This document shows positions 44,561 through 58,329 of a stretch of DNA of 64,000 bases, piece by piece; position 1 is the stretch's first letter, and every line of letters starts with the position of its first letter. Origin of the DNA: Timema cristinae (Eukaryota > Arthropoda > Insecta > Phasmatodea > Timematidae). Location: positions 1 through 64,000 of the forward strand of contig JBCFYV010005452.1 in the NCBI GenBank assembly GCA_039000515.1, in the 5' to 3' direction. A program made the translations under genes and the position numbers. Below the pieces are notes generated by a model, which saw only the letters and a list, made by a program, of their open reading frames with translations, was not told the origin of the DNA and did not search any database.

Positions 44561-47500
44561 TTAAATTTTTAAAAAACATTAATTTTTTTTTTTCCCTTTT
44601 CAAACCCTTGGGGAGAAAGTAGGGGTCGTCAAAAAAATTTAAACCCCAAAATTTTGATAAATGTCGACGTTTCCCTAACCCCCCGAAACAAAAAAAAAAT
44701 TTATTTTTTGGGTGTCTCTATCCCATCTGTTTTTTACCTCCCAAAATAGAGTTGAAACCCATTTTACAGATTTGGGAACCAAGCTTTTTATAAAAAAGGG
44801 CCCCCCCAAAGGGTTTTTTGGAATTAGTTTTTTTAAACCCCCCAAAATTTTAAAGGGAGTTTAAATTGGGAAACAAAAAAAGAATAAATCTAAATTTCCG
44901 AAAATTTGCTCAAATGGGGTTTGAATTAATTAATATAAAACACTGTTTATTTTTTTATTTTAAATTTAAAATGGCAACTCTCATTTTCCCCATGAACATA
45001 ACGTTGAGGGGGAAACCCTTTCAAAGAGGAAATTTTTTCCCAATTTTTTAACTTTTTCCGTGACTAAATTTAAATACAAAAAATAACTTATCAAATTTTA
45101 AAGTTAAGTACTAATTTAAAAAAAAAATTTTTTTTTTTTGAAATCAAAAATTTTTGAGCTAATCAAAAATATGTCCCCTTTTTAAAAACCCCGGTCTAGA
45201 ATGAAAATTTAAATTTTTTATGCTTTTTGTTTACAAGGATTTTTTTCTTTCCCCCAATTTCTGCGGGGTTCCCAGTTCCCAATGGGCCCAAAATAATTAA
45301 AACTTATTATTTCATTTATGGGGTCTTTGGGGGGAGTGTTCCCACAACAATGTACTTAAATATTAATTTTTTTTTCAGAAACTTAAGTTTTTTTGTTAAA
45401 AGCTATTTTTAAGATTAAAGCGATAGAAAGACGCACCATACCCCTTTATTTTTTTTTGAAAAAAAAAAAAATTCCTTTGCCTGAGAGATGGTTTGGGGGG
45501 ACCTATTTTTTCTAAGACTCTTTTAAATTTTTATCTTATTATTAGGGGGTTTTCCCGACGTATCGACAAAACAAGTAGGGCCATGTAACATCTAAAAAGG
45601 GTTCCCTTTTCTCATGTTAAATGTACACCAAGAGCAAAACATTTCTTAACCCTTTAACAATCAATGTGTGTGTGTTTGTGTTGGGGCGTGTCATTTTTTT
45701 TTAAATAAAAAGTCTTGAATTAAAATAATTTTTTTAAAAAAATTTTTAATTACAGAAATAATAGCTTTGACCCCCCATGCCCCGCTCCCCCCAAATTTAA
45801 AATTTTTGAAAGGGAACACTAATTTTTTAAAATCTTTTAAAAAATTTAAACCTGTTTTTAGTATGAAAAAACTTGTTTGTCTTTAAAACAAAAATAAAAC
45901 TTTTTTAGAGAAAAACATTTTCACCTCTTCTTACAAAACCTAATTAATAAAAAGGGAATTTTGGGAAATTTTCATATTAAAAAAACCCGTTTATGAATAT
46001 TATTTATAAAACTAAAAAAGAAACAAACCCCCCCTCAAAAAAAAAAAACTTTAAACCAAAATCTGAAAAAAAATCACGGGGAAAATTTTAATAACTACGG
46101 TTTTTGGGGGTTAAAATATAATAAAGTAAAAGACAAAAATTAGTGTCAAGGCAAGGGGGGTTTCCTACCACATATTTGGGCGAAGGAAAAGGGGGAAACA
46201 GATGGGCCCTTTAAAAGAAAAAATTTAAAAAAAAGAAAAAGGCCCAAAAAGGGGGGGGGAAGAGAGGGAGAGGTTTCTTCCGTAAAAAGAAACCCCTCTA
46301 GCAGAAAAAGACTGAACTTTTCAAAAAACTTTAAAACTAAAATTCCTTTATTAAGGTTTTAATTTTAAATTTTTTAATCAAATTTGCATCTTTTTATAAA
46401 AAAAGTAAGTTTTTAACAAAAAAACTTTTTTTATTTTTAAAAATTCAAATTAAATTTACAATTTAAGGTGCGGGGAAGGGAGTGCAATATTTTTAGAGGT
46501 TTTATAGAATTGCAAACCTTTTTCCAAAAAAAAATAAAATAATTTTCCAGTACCCCCCAAAGTTTAATTTTTTTGCACGTGCTAATATAAAAAAATCTTG
46601 ATTATCCCGTCAAGGATGCCTGGAATTTTTCAAAACTTTTTCCCCTTTATTTAAAAAATTTGGGCAAAAATTTTTAGGGCAACCCCTTTAACCCGAAATT
46701 TTAAGATCTGGATATTAACATGGGAGAAAACTAAACTCTATTTGCAAATGGGGAAATATTCTATTTATTTTCCCGCTAAAAAAAAAGTAATTCATAAAAA
46801 AATGTAAGAATTTCAAAAGCTCCCCTTTTCCGCACATTAAATAGAAAAAACCCCCCAAAAAAAAAAATGCAAAGTTATTTTTGTTAGTTACTGAGAAAAA
46901 GGTTTACAACTTTATCATTTCCCCATATAGTTTTAACCCAATTTTTTAAAGGATTCCCTCTTGAAAAAAAACATAACTATAAAAATTAAGGTTTTAAAAC
47001 TTTTGAAAAAGAACCTTTAAAATTTCCAGAATTTTAAACGGGTTTTTTTTTTTAAAAGTTTATTACATCCCCAAGGATAATTTGGGCTGAAAAAGATTAA
47101 GACTTCGGGTTTCCCTACTTAAACCCAGAATTTTTTCAACTAGCTTTTTCCACTCCAACCTTAATTTTTATTAATTTTTTTCAAAATTGAAAGACACTAC
47201 TTTTACAAATTTGATTTTAACTAACTAGTTTCTTCATGTTTGAAATTTTTAAATGTGTGTTTTTTCTCAATTTTTTTTCTAAATTAAAATTTTTTTAATA
47301 TGTTGTTTTATGCATAATTTTTGACTGGGTGGTTTTCCATTTTGACCCTTTGGGAGTTTTTTTGTTTTATGCCATTAATAAATATTTTTAAATTTTTCCC
47401 AAATTTTTGCTCCAAATTTTATCTGTTGAAAAGCCATCTTTAAAGTGTTTTTTTCAATATTAAAAAATATATTCCCAAATAAAAACCTTTAATAAATTTT

Positions 47501-47859
47501 TTAAATTTTAAAAATTTTTTTCAAATTTTATATCCTTTCACTTTTTTAAATTTCTTAAACTTTGTTCTTTTTTAAGTCTTAAACCCTAATCATTACTGCT
47601 CCCAAAAAATTTTTAAATTTTGAAGGTTTTTTTAAAAGATACAACAATAAAAAATATTTATAGTAAGGGACATTAGATATTTCAGAATCTAAAGAAAGGG
47701 GCATTTATGTGGCTGTTGCAAAATTAGGGTCTCACATAGCTCTATTGTTTGGGATAAACCCGTTTTTGTTTTAAATGATACTAAAAAAACCTGGGTGAGT
47801 TTGTTTGTTATGTCGGGGGTCATCCTGAAATTTTTAAAAAATTTTATAGCTTTTGGGCA
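44561..47859. other. Run-rich block, nothing recognisable
   Basis: Runs of A and T dominate, with scattered G and C runs (46250-46275). No frame, RNA or named repeat is supported. Confidence 0.45.
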
Positions 47860-48010
47860 AATTTCCTTAAGCTCTGTCAGTAAGGGATGCTCTAAGAGTC
47901 CCGGGGTTTAATTCCCGGGAGGCTGAAAAAAGTTAAACATTTGGGGGAAATGTGGTATAACCCCTTTCCCCCCCTTTTGATGAATTAACGGTCAGGGGCT
48001 GGATGTTTTC
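47860..48010 (+). mobile_element. tRNA-like SINE head, family uncertain
   Basis: GTCAGTAAGGGATGC sits in A-box position and GGTTTAATTCC at 47905-47915 in B-box position, followed by a pairing GGGAGGC. The body that follows (GGGGGAAATGTGG) is not clearly family 1 or 2. Confidence 0.4.
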
Positions 48011-51000
48011 CGGTTCCCCAGTCTTAAAATTGAAATTTTAAAACTTTCAAGGGTTTTAAAAAAGGGTTTTCCACTGGGCCCGTGAAAATATATGGGTTTA
48101 AAAAAGGGGCTACTCAACTTGGGCCAAAGAAATCCCGGGCCTTTTCCCAAAATTTTCGACTAAAAATAATTATATACACCCTTTCCAAAATCGCCCCCCT
48201 CGTTTTTTTTTTAATCTTTTTTATAAATAATAAAAAAGTTGAAAATTTGAAAAAACTTTTTAAAATTTGAATAAAAATTTTTAAAACTCTTTAAAATTTT
48301 TTACTAGGGAAAAAAAAAATATATTAACAGCTACAAACAAAAAAAAGACTAAATTTTCTGATTTAATGATTAATTTTTATATCCCTTTTTTCCCCGGGTT
48401 TTTTTTTTGTGATTAACCCCAATTCCCGCTTATTCCCCGTTTTTTCCCGATCACTTTAAAATTTCCCCGGCCCAATTCCCATTTTCCCTGATTTTCCCCA
48501 AAAGGGAGACACCCGAAATAAAAAAAGAAAACCCCGGGTATAGGCTGAAATAGTAAAGGGTGTTAAAAAAAAAATTAAAAGCTTTGGACAACATAAAAAA
48601 AAATAGCTTTTCACAAAAAAATCATTTTTATAAAATTTTTGAAAAAATCTGAATCTTTTTTAATTAAAATATTAAATTTAAAAAAATCATTATTTATAAA
48701 CTACCCACAAAAGGGTTTTTTAAAATTTTAAAAATAAAAATAAAATTATTTTTTATCAAAAAAAAAATCCCAGATGTCTATTTTTTTTTAAATATTTTTT
48801 TAGATATTAAAAAAAAAATCAATATACCCACCCCAAAAAATTGCCCCAAATACAAATTTTATTTGAGATAATAAATCCCCAAAATTTTTTTTAAAAACTT
48901 TAAAAAACCATGTTTTTAGATATTTTGAAAATTTTTAAAAAAAACACTCCTCAAAACACCCATAATTGAGTCAAAATCCCAAAAAAATAAAATGTCCCCC
49001 GGTTATGACATCTAAAAAACAATTTTTTCCAAATTCCCCTCAAAAACCCTTTCAGTTTGACCAAGGACGGACGGGCATACAGAAAAGACAAAACCCCGAC
49101 AAACAACTCCCAACCCGGCAAATGTAAAACCAATTTTTTTGTGTTTTAAAAATCCCCAAACTAAAAATTTTACATAAACTTAAGGGCGAAAAATTTTCAC
49201 AATAACACTACTTTTTTTTTAATATGAAAAAAGAAAAAAATATATTTTTTTTTTAAATTTCTTAAAAAAAGTTATTGTATGTAACAGAAAAACCAATTTA
49301 AATTAACTTTTTCTAACAAAAATTTGTTCCCCTAAACTTTTTTAACCCAACATTTCAATTATACACAAGACCAAAAAACTTTAAAAAACAAAAATTTTAA
49401 AAATATATTTGCTATCTTTAAAAAATAAATTTTTAAAGGGAAAAAAGGAAAGTATAAGAATTTGGGGGAGCTGGCCTGTTTAAAGTAAAAGCCCGCTGTT
49501 TCACAGCAAGTATTTTGGGGGAAAAGACACAAAACCCCAAGCATCCCCTTTCGCTGGGGAGCCGAACACCCAAAAAAAAGGCCCAAACTTTTTGTGAATT
49601 TTAAAATCAAATTCCAAAAATTTCCCAGGGTTTCATTACAGCAAGGGTATATCAAATGCCTGATGAGGGAACCCCAAACCTTTTAAAATTCTGTGCATTT
49701 GGGGCTATAAAAATTTTGTAATTTATAAAAACCCACTTTAAAAAATAAAAAAGCTTTTAGGATGGGGGGCCGGGGTAAAATGAATTTTGTAAAACAAAAT
49801 GGGGGTTTTTGGGGTGCTTTGGGAAATTTCTTGGGGGCTACAGGGACATTACGTACATAAAAACTTTATATAGGTTCCCTACAGACTTTTTAAAAAATTT
49901 ATATCCCTTTAAAATCTCAAAATCCCAAAAATTATTTCAAAAAAACCTAAACAACTGTAAAAAAATTCTTCTGACCAGTTTTCTCCATGTTTTATGAGTG
50001 TACATACTTTTTACTGAATGTTCTACAAACGCCCAAATTTTAAAAATGAAACCCTTTTTGTTTGTTGCAACAACCAATGGGTGGGAGATCAGCATGAAAC
50101 CCTTTTTGAAGGCCGTCCCAATCACACAATATATTAAAAGGAAAACGGCTCACTTAAACAGAGAAAACCAACAACACAACATTAGGGTGTTTTACCCGAA
50201 CCAAAACTCACAACCAACAGGGTAAAGAGTGCAGACTCAGACATTAGGGAAACAAACGTCTAACTCATCATGACCAAAATTATTTTTGGCCTTGAACGCT
50301 TTTTTGTCAAAAGTGGGGGGTTTGAAGGTTTTCACAAAACCCTGGGGTTTTTTTCTGCCAACTTAACTGTGATTGCTAGCCACACCCCCCATTCACGTGG
50401 GGGAGAATTTTTTTACGTATAATCCTAAAAAAGGAGGTTAAATTTTAAAACCCACAAAAATTTAAAAAAATTTTTTAATACCCGTTATTTTAAATTAAGT
50501 TAAAAAAAAAATTTCATATAACCCTTGAGTTGCCCTTTTGGGCAAAATCTTTTTTTTACCAGGTTTTTTTAAAAGAATTTGTGACTAACTTTCCCCTAGA
50601 AAATTAAAAAAAAATTTTTTAATTTAAAAATTTTAGATATAAATATATTTTAAAAAAACCAATTTATAATTTTTAAATTTTTTTTCAATCCCTTTAGTTG
50701 GGAAAGCATAAGGCAGGCCCTCTTTAAAATAGGGGGGCGACCCCACATAGGGGCAAAGAAAAATTTTGGCAAAAAGAAAAAAGGGTTTTTGAACGTGCAA
50801 TGACCAAAAATTTTTTTCAAATCAAACACGTAAAGAAAAACCGAATGTTAGTGGCAGCGGGCCCCCCCAGTTGCATCCCGGGGCTTCACCGCAGCCTTGG
50901 TTCTAGCACAACAAATTGGGAACATATTTAAATTAAAAGATAAAATTTAAAATTTTACAAAAAAATTAACATAACATTTGGCCAAAGTTTTACCACTTTT

Positions 51001-52069
51001 AAAAACATTTTCATTCAAACTTTTTATGTCAGTAAAAAATGAGAACTAAAGCTGGAATTTTTTTTCAAGAGTTTGGGGGATGCCCGTTTTTAATCCCCCT
51101 AACAAATTTTTTTAAAATTAAACTCTTCATTCAAGGGAAATTTTAAATTTTTCTAAATCTTTTTCTAACCCCAAAAATCAAACAACCATAGAAATACAAA
51201 TGGTATTTAGGGAAAAAAATTTAAAATTTGACAGAATAAATTTGTTAAGCTTATCCATTTTGGGTGTGCCGCTGTAAAATGACAAAGAATCTTTAAAATT
51301 TTGGAAAAAAAAAAACAAAAACAAATCAAAATTAGAAAAATAACTTGCAGGGTTTCTATGGACAATTTCAATTTTAAAAATGCAAAAACCAACTTTCAAT
51401 AGGGGGGGTGACCCTTGTTTTTCGGAAAGCAAAATTAAAAAACTTTGGGGAATAAAAAAAACACACAAAACATTTCCGCAGCTCCCATAAGATTAATGAA
51501 GATATATTAAAAAAATATTAAACTTTTCCTTGATCATCAAAAATCCCTCTGAACAAGGTAAAAGGATTTTTTTGTAAATTAGTTATAAACAATAAAGAAA
51601 AAAGATTTAACAAAATTCTATCTTGGGGTGGCCCCTTTAAAAATCAAAAATATGGAAAAAAAAACACATTCCCTTAAATTCTTTTAACTACTGCTCAAAA
51701 CCAAAGAAAATGTCCCCCCTTTTAACATTTTGGCCATTATTTGATGGGAAATAACTAGGCAACTTTCTGTCTTTGGCGATTTGGGGTATACGAATAGGGC
51801 TGTAGACATTTTTTAAAAGGGTTTTGGGGGTTTTTTTCCCCAAAACCCGATGAAAATTTCCCGCAGAACCCCAAAAATTTTTCAGCAATTTAAAACATTA
51901 AATTTTTTTTCAAACCATATAACTAAATTTTTATAAAATATTTAAACTACCAAATCAGAGCAAAACCCTTTTAAGGATTACTTGCATGTTTTTTGTTTGT
52001 AACCCCCAATATAAAAAATTTTATTTTAACACTTTTTTCTATCTGTTCAAGTTTTAAGCATAGAAATAA
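48011..52069. other. Run-rich block, no supportable gene
   Basis: AT runs dominate. The stretch at about 49980-50280 is more mixed (TGAGTGTACATACTTTTTAC; GAGTGCAGACTCAGACATTA) and gives a 75-codon plus-strand frame with no recognised family. A GC-richer spot near 50850-50910 is unidentified. Confidence 0.42.
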
Positions 52070-52260
52070 GAAAAATTTAAAGTGTTGGGATTAAAAAAGG
52101 TTAAATTTTGAGGGGAAATGTCCCAATCAGGGAGAAAGGGAGAGTGGGAAAAAAATTTTGAAGACCCCACCATCAGTACAGCCGACGGGATCTAATTTTT
52201 CTAACCCTTGTTTTCGTAGCAATTTTTTCCCCCAAAGTGATTTGGGGTTTGACCAAGCGC
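52070..52260 (-). mobile_element. SINE-like element, family 2 body, minus strand
   Basis: The minus strand reads TTCCCACTCTCCCTTTCTCC, ATTTCCCCTCAAAATTTAAC and TTAATCCCAACAC. It aligns with the body at 63290-63400. The head side is not recognisable as a tRNA, so the copy may be truncated. Confidence 0.5.
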
Positions 52261-52324
52261 CTACAAAACCAGTTAATAGAAGTATTTATTTCCATAATGT
52301 AAGGGGTTTTTAAAATCATCTTTG

Positions 52325-52640
52325 GGGAAAACAATTTTAAATTAGAACCACGTCTTTCTACCCCTTTTGGGGTTTACCACCTCCCCTAAAATGTAAAGGG
52401 AGGGGGATTGGAAATAAATGGAGGACCAAAATTTTAACGTGGGACACAACCACGGGGGAGGCCGGGATTCCCCCAATTTACAAGATGCTGTAAGAGGTGA
52501 AGGAAAAAATTTGGGGAATCCCCGGAAATTTAAAATTTTGGGGCCCCCGGGCCGAGGAATTTTATCCCAAACCCCCACACACAATCCCGACGACCCCCTT
52601 TCCCCTAGACCGCCAGGCAAACCCTTGGAAACAAATTTTT
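52325..52640 (-). mobile_element. SINE-like element, family 1, near full length, minus strand
   Basis: On the minus strand the head reads GCCTGGCGGTCTAGGGGAAA, then a guanine-rich B-box region, and TTCCTCGGCCCGG. The body is CCTTCACCTCTTACAGCATC, TTGTAAATTGGGGGAATCCC, CCCCGTGGTTG, ACGTTAAA and CCCTCCCTTTACA. The order is identical to the copies at 27890 and 63745. Confidence 0.65.
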
Positions 52641-53314
52641 CTTTTAAAACGATCAAAAATTGTATAACCCGGAACAGATACAAAATGCGGTTCTAAAAAA
52701 AAAGTGATCAAAAAAATGGTAAGGGTATTGCAAAAAAAAAAAAAAATGTGACCCGGGAAAGGGGAAAGATTTCTTTAATTCAAAAAATAAAAAAAAAGTG
52801 TAAACAAAAAACTGTGAAAATCGGGGAAAAAAAAAACAAATTTTTCGAATGTATTTACATTTTTTCCCCCAAAAAATTTACATAACTGGTAAAATTTGTC
52901 CCACGAGGGTTGTTTTAAATGAACAAAAAAATTTGATAAATTGAAAAATGGGCACAAAAATGCATTAAAAAGTGTTTTTTAGACTGCTCTTCCCCAGTGG
53001 GTTTTTGGGGTAAAACTTTTTAAAAACTCCTCAAACGCACAATTTTGAAACTCGTAATTTTTTTTTTTCCTTAAGCATTCACCTAAATAATCCAATAATA
53101 TTTTACATTAATTTTTATAAAAATAAAAAAATTTGCAAATTAAAAAAATAAACAAACATTTCCTTCAATAATTAAATTCTTTTAAAGGGCAAAAATACTA
53201 TAGTTTTTTTATTATTATTTAATTTTTTTAAATTAATTTAAACACCCTCCCAAAAAATTGGTTTTCTACCGTTTTCCGGGGTTTTTTTAAAAACAAAAAT
53301 TTAAAAAGGCTAAA
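52641..53314. other. Run-rich spacer between two family 1 copies
   Basis: A- and T-run dominated, nothing recognisable. Confidence 0.4.
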
Positions 53315-53415
53315 AAAGGGGTTTAAAGGTAGGGTGAAGGGGGGATTTAAGGGAAGGGACCCCACCGTTAAAGCCCTAAATCCCCACCCCGGGGGTGGGG
53401 CCCGGGACTAAAATT
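53315..53415 (-). mobile_element. SINE-like element, family 1 fragment, minus strand
   Basis: The minus strand reads CCCACCCCCGGGGTGGGGATTT, then ACGGTGGGGTCCC and CACCCTACC. This is the central and 3' body of family 1 with strong run damage. Confidence 0.4.
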
Positions 53416-53874
53416 TAAACCTTTAAATTTAAAAAAATTTCCTGAAGGGAGTTTATGCTAAAACACTGTGAAATTTTTTAAATTAAATGTCTTTACCTTT
53501 TAAAAAAAATGACTCATAAAAGTTTTTGTGGGGGGATTCCCCTATAAAAATTGCAAAATTTTTTTCCAAAAAATTTTACACAGTTTGTCTCAAATGCAAT
53601 TTAAATTTGGGCCCCAACTTTTTAACTTTAGAAAAAATTAAAAACCTTTTCCATTATAAAAAATATTTTGGGTTTTTCACAAACTTTTGAGGAATGAGGG
53701 CCAAAGCCAACCCCTGCAAAACCCCTTTTACGTTTAAAAAAAGTCAGAATAACCATTCACCCTTTAAATTACAAATTTAAGGCTCGTAGGGCCTTTGGCT
53801 TCCCTTTACTTTTTTTCCCAAATTTTTTACTATAAAAATCACCAGGCCAAACCAAAAAAATTAAAAAAAAGTTT
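53416..53874. other. Run-rich spacer
   Basis: Run-dominated AT-rich DNA, no gene or named repeat seen. Confidence 0.4.
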
Positions 53875-53960
53875 AAAAACCTTTGTTTATCAATAGGGAA
53901 CTGAGTTTTAAACCCCGGACTCGCATTTCAACCTACGGGGTTACTAGTCCCCATATATAA
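53875..53960 (-). mobile_element. tRNA-like SINE head, minus strand
   Basis: The minus strand reads GGGGACTAGTAACCCCGTAG, then GGTTGAAATGCGAGTC and GGGGTTTAAAACTCAG. This has the layout and spacing of a tRNA-like D-arm, anticodon and B-box series. No body is assigned. Confidence 0.4.
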
Positions 53961-56900
53961 TCCTAGAATCAAGAAAATAAAAATTACACATAAAATTTTG
54001 GCCCTTACTTGTGATCAAAAGGGAGTGGTATTTTTTCATTACTTTGCTGATAAAGAAAAAAAAAAAAATTTTTACTACAAAGAAAAATTTCCAAATTCCC
54101 TCCACACAAATGCAGGAAAATTTTCTTTTTAAAAATTTCCCTTCCCTCTTTTGTAAACCATTAAAGTAATTATCATATACGCACATAACCTGAAAACCCG
54201 GGAGCACATAAAAATGAAAAAGGGAGTAAACATCGTTTTAAATATTTTCCAAACAAACAAATGATAGATAAAAATAAAACTACCAAAAAAAAATTAGCTT
54301 CTCAAGGTTTAAAACTTCACTTTAAACAGGGCATTTTTTCAAGACAAAAATTGGTATTTGCATACATATCAAAAAAACAAAAATTTTTAAAAGTTATTAC
54401 TTGATTTAAAAAGGGTTTTTGGTTTTAAATGAAGCTGAAATTCCAAACCAGTAAAAAAAAGTCTTTTACAAATAGTATGCCTTTTTGGGCAAAAAGGGTA
54501 CTTTCAAAAACTATTTGACTACCAAAACCCAAAAAGTGGGACCAAAATTTTTTTTAAAAAAAAAAAAAAAAAATGGGAACAACACAACAAATTTTAAAGC
54601 CCCTTGTAAAGTACCTATTTTCTCAAGTTAAAAAATGTTTAAAATTTTGGGGGTGGAAAACAAACCCCAAACGTACAAAAAAAATTTCAAATAAAAATTT
54701 AAAATATTGGGGAAATTAAAAAAAATACCAAAAAAAAAGCCCTAAAAATAAAAAAAATCCCCATTGATTTAGTAATATATTTTTAGTTAATACTTTAAAA
54801 CACAAGGGTGCCCCAAAATTTTTAAAAAAATTTTTAATTAAAAATTTTTTTGCCCCTTGTTTAATTTTAAAAAATCCAAATGAAGGGGCCAAGGTAAAAT
54901 TAAAAAAATAATATTCCAATACATGTTTTTTAAAGAGCATAAAATTAAATTTTTAAAAAACCGTATAAAACAAGTCCATTGAATATTTTTTTTTGGGGAT
55001 GGGCAGCAAAATTAAACCCCCAAAAATTGCCATTTTCCCCCAAAAAAAAAGTTATCTAGGCACCTGTTTTCAAAATGTTAAAAAGGGGTTAATTTTGAAA
55101 AATTTAAAAAGGTGTCCCTTTTTCCTTGAGGGGTTTTGAAAAATTTAAAATTTTTTTCCCCGCCCCGCGCCGGGAAAATACACACAGCAAAAAACACACA
55201 CATAAACACTCTTATTTTTTGTTGAAAGGAAGAGTTTTAAAAAAAATTTAAAACTTTTTTTTTTGCATCCAACATTGAAAACATTTTAAATATATTATTT
55301 TTTAATAATTAAAATTTGGATAAAACTAAAAAAAAAATGGAAACTAAACCACAAAGTAAAAAATTTTTTTGAAGAATGCCCCCCTCGGGAAAAAAGGGAA
55401 AAAATTGGGGAAAAATCCAATGCACAAAGGGACAATCTTTTTCCCCTTTTGTCTTTTTTCAAAAGAGGATGGGAAGGGAAAATGCAAACCCTTTTTGGGA
55501 TTGGGTTCTTCCCAAATTTTTCCTCTTTTCCCCCGGGGGGCATTCTTTTATCAAATTTACTCTTTGTGGTTTAAGGTTTTTCCTTTTTCCTTAGATTTTC
55601 CAAAAACCATTAAAATAAATTTTTTATACCATTGGGGGGGCCCAAATCAAATTTTTTTTAAAAATTTTTCCAAAATAAAAGATGCTATTTTAAAAAAGAT
55701 TTTTGAAGTCTAACCAAAAATGACAACTATAAAGATGCCTGAATTAAAATTTTTTTAGGAACTACCAAAATTTTCGTTTTTTTTCCTACCAAAAAACATT
55801 TTTAATTTCATTTTTATAATGGCCCCCAATACTTTTCACCCAAAAGCCAAATTTTTTTCCAGGAATATATTAAAAAAAATTTTTTTTAACAAAAACAAAA
55901 ATAAGACAGAATCTTCAAAAGAACAACAAAGGCCTTTAAAAATTTAAACCTCTCAAATTTGGGGTTATAGGTCCTGCCCTTTACAAGACAATTTTAATTA
56001 AAATATCCCTTTTTTAATTTTTTTTTTCAAGGGGCTTAACAAAAGGGCTTTAGGTTTAAGTCAAAGAAAAATAGTAACTAAATAAAATGGGACAAAACCT
56101 TATATTAATTTGAAAAATACACAAAATCGATGAAGCTTTATAGTTACCATTAATGATAAGATTTTTAAAAAAAGGGTTTTGTAATTTTTTTCCCCCAACT
56201 GAATCAAAATTTAAAAATAAAGGCCAGGAATTATTTTTTATTTTGAAAAATAAAAACAAATATATTTTTAAATTTTTTCAGTATTAAAAGCCCCCCGTTT
56301 TAGTACAAAACAAAAAAAAATTTAGAAGCAAAAATAAATTTTTTAAACATTAAGCAGCTACCCCAAAAATTTTCTCATATGATTCCCCTTCAATAACAAA
56401 ACTAAACACAAAGCCATTTATTATTTTTTTAACCTTTAAAAAAAAGGAAGAAACCCAAGAAAACCAAAAGCACCCTAAAACATGTATTCCCCAAATACAC
56501 CTAAATCAACAGCTTAAAATAGCCACAACAATGGAATATTTTAAGCCAAATAAAAATTTTTTGTGGTGAGAAAAAAAAAGTATAATCATTGTTTTTAAAA
56601 AAAACCTAAAAAATTCCAAAGAATTATAAAAATGTTGGAAAAAAACTAAAATAAATGAGGAATTAGAAAGAGACTGAAAAAAATTTTTATAAAAGAAAAA
56701 TAAGAACTAAAAAATTTCAATCAAGGGAACCCAAAAAATTTCCCTTAAAAAACTAAACTCAGTTATATTGGTTTTTTTCTTTTTAAAAAAATTCATTAAA
56801 TAAAAAATATTTAAAAAACCCTTTAAAAAAAATTTTTTGAAAAATTTTCTTCCTTAGCAAAAAAAAAAATGGTTGGGATAAAAGAAACAAAAATAAACAC

Positions 56901-58329
56901 AAAAACAAGGCTGGGAAAAATTAAATTTGCCACATATAAAACCCAAAAAGGGTTTGTTTTGACGCGGTGCTAAAAAAAAATTTCTTTGCTAAAGGTTTTA
57001 AATGCAAAACCCAAAAAATAAAAGTTTAAAATTTCACCACAGAGTAAAAATATTAAAAAACATACTAATACAATGTTTGTAATAAAATACAAATGACCAT
57101 ACACAATTTTGGGGGTTTTAAATAGACTGAAATCTAAAAATTTTAAAAAGTTCCCCGAAAAATTTTTGAAAAAAAAATTTCTTCTCCTTTTAAAAACTGA
57201 AAAGGTTTGTTGGGTTTAAAAAATTTTTAAAATAGAATAAACCTTTTACATGATATGGTACTGGGATAAAATTAAAAAAAGTCAAAGGCCCGCATTAAAA
57301 AAATAAATCTGTATGCTTGTTGAGTGGGTTATAAAAAAAATAAAAAAAAGGGAAAAATTAAACATTTTGTTGTTAAAATTTACTAAAAAGAAAATTTTTT
57401 TAAAAAACATTTCAAAAAATACTTTGGGGTTTTTTTTGGTAAAAAATCCCAAAATCCCTCCCGGTTCCCCAACAAAAACCCGTGTTCCCCTTTTTTTTAA
57501 TTAATAGGAGAGAAAAACCCAAAAACAGCAGGGTTTTTACAGAACAAATGAAAAATAAATTTCATGACTTTTCAAAAAAACTTTTTTTAAAGGGCTGAAA
57601 CCCGTTTTTTTTTTTGTACCTAGCTAAAAAATAAAAAAACTTCAATAAAAAAAATTTTTAAAACCTTAACAGAATTTTTTAAAAAAAGATGAAAAAAAAC
57701 TTTTCATTAAATTTTAATAAATATTTTGGGACTATAAAAAAAGTAAAATAAACTTTGCACTTAAATTCCCTCCTTGAAATTTTTTGGTTAGTGCAAAAAA
57801 ACCCCTTCCTAAAAAATTTCCCCTACGGGACATATTTTAGGGATGGGAAGAAAAAGGAAATTTGGTGCCCCAAAAAGGATGGGAGATGAAAATAATAGCC
57901 CATTTAGCCGGATTTTAGTGCAAAACGTAACTTTAAGTACTTAAAAAAATGTTGATAAGAAAATCCCAAAAATTTTTAAAAAAAATTTTTTACAAATTAC
58001 AGTTTTAAAGAAACTTGTAAGAAAAAAGGAAAAATTCACATGAATTAAAAATTTTTAAAAAAATAGGAAATTAAAAGAAAACGCATTTTTTCATCCATAG
58101 TAGCGCTAATCATTTTTTCAGAAGGGAAATTAACTCTGTTTTTCCCCTTATTCTATGGGGCGGAAATATCTAGTCGATTACGCGATAACCCAAAAAAAAC
58201 AAAAGCGGGGAAAAGCAGTGGAGAGTAAAGTAAAATAAAAATACATGCTTGTTGGGATTTTAAGCCATCACGCTCCCACCCCACCCCTTAAAAAAAATAG
58301 CCCAAGGGAAATTTTTTAAAGGTCGGAAC
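53961..58329. other. Run-rich block, no supportable gene
   Basis: Very AT-rich, with an 18-base A tract at 54556-54573. 53944-54207 gives an 87-codon minus-strand frame that is Phe/Lys-rich. 55369-55713 gives overlapping Gly/Lys/Phe-rich frames on both strands. All look compositional. Confidence 0.45.

Noticed and set aside
52342..52696. 113- and 92-codon frames on opposite strands, Gly/Pro-rich
   Set aside because: They fall inside the family 1 SINE-like copy and are translations of its GC-rich head.
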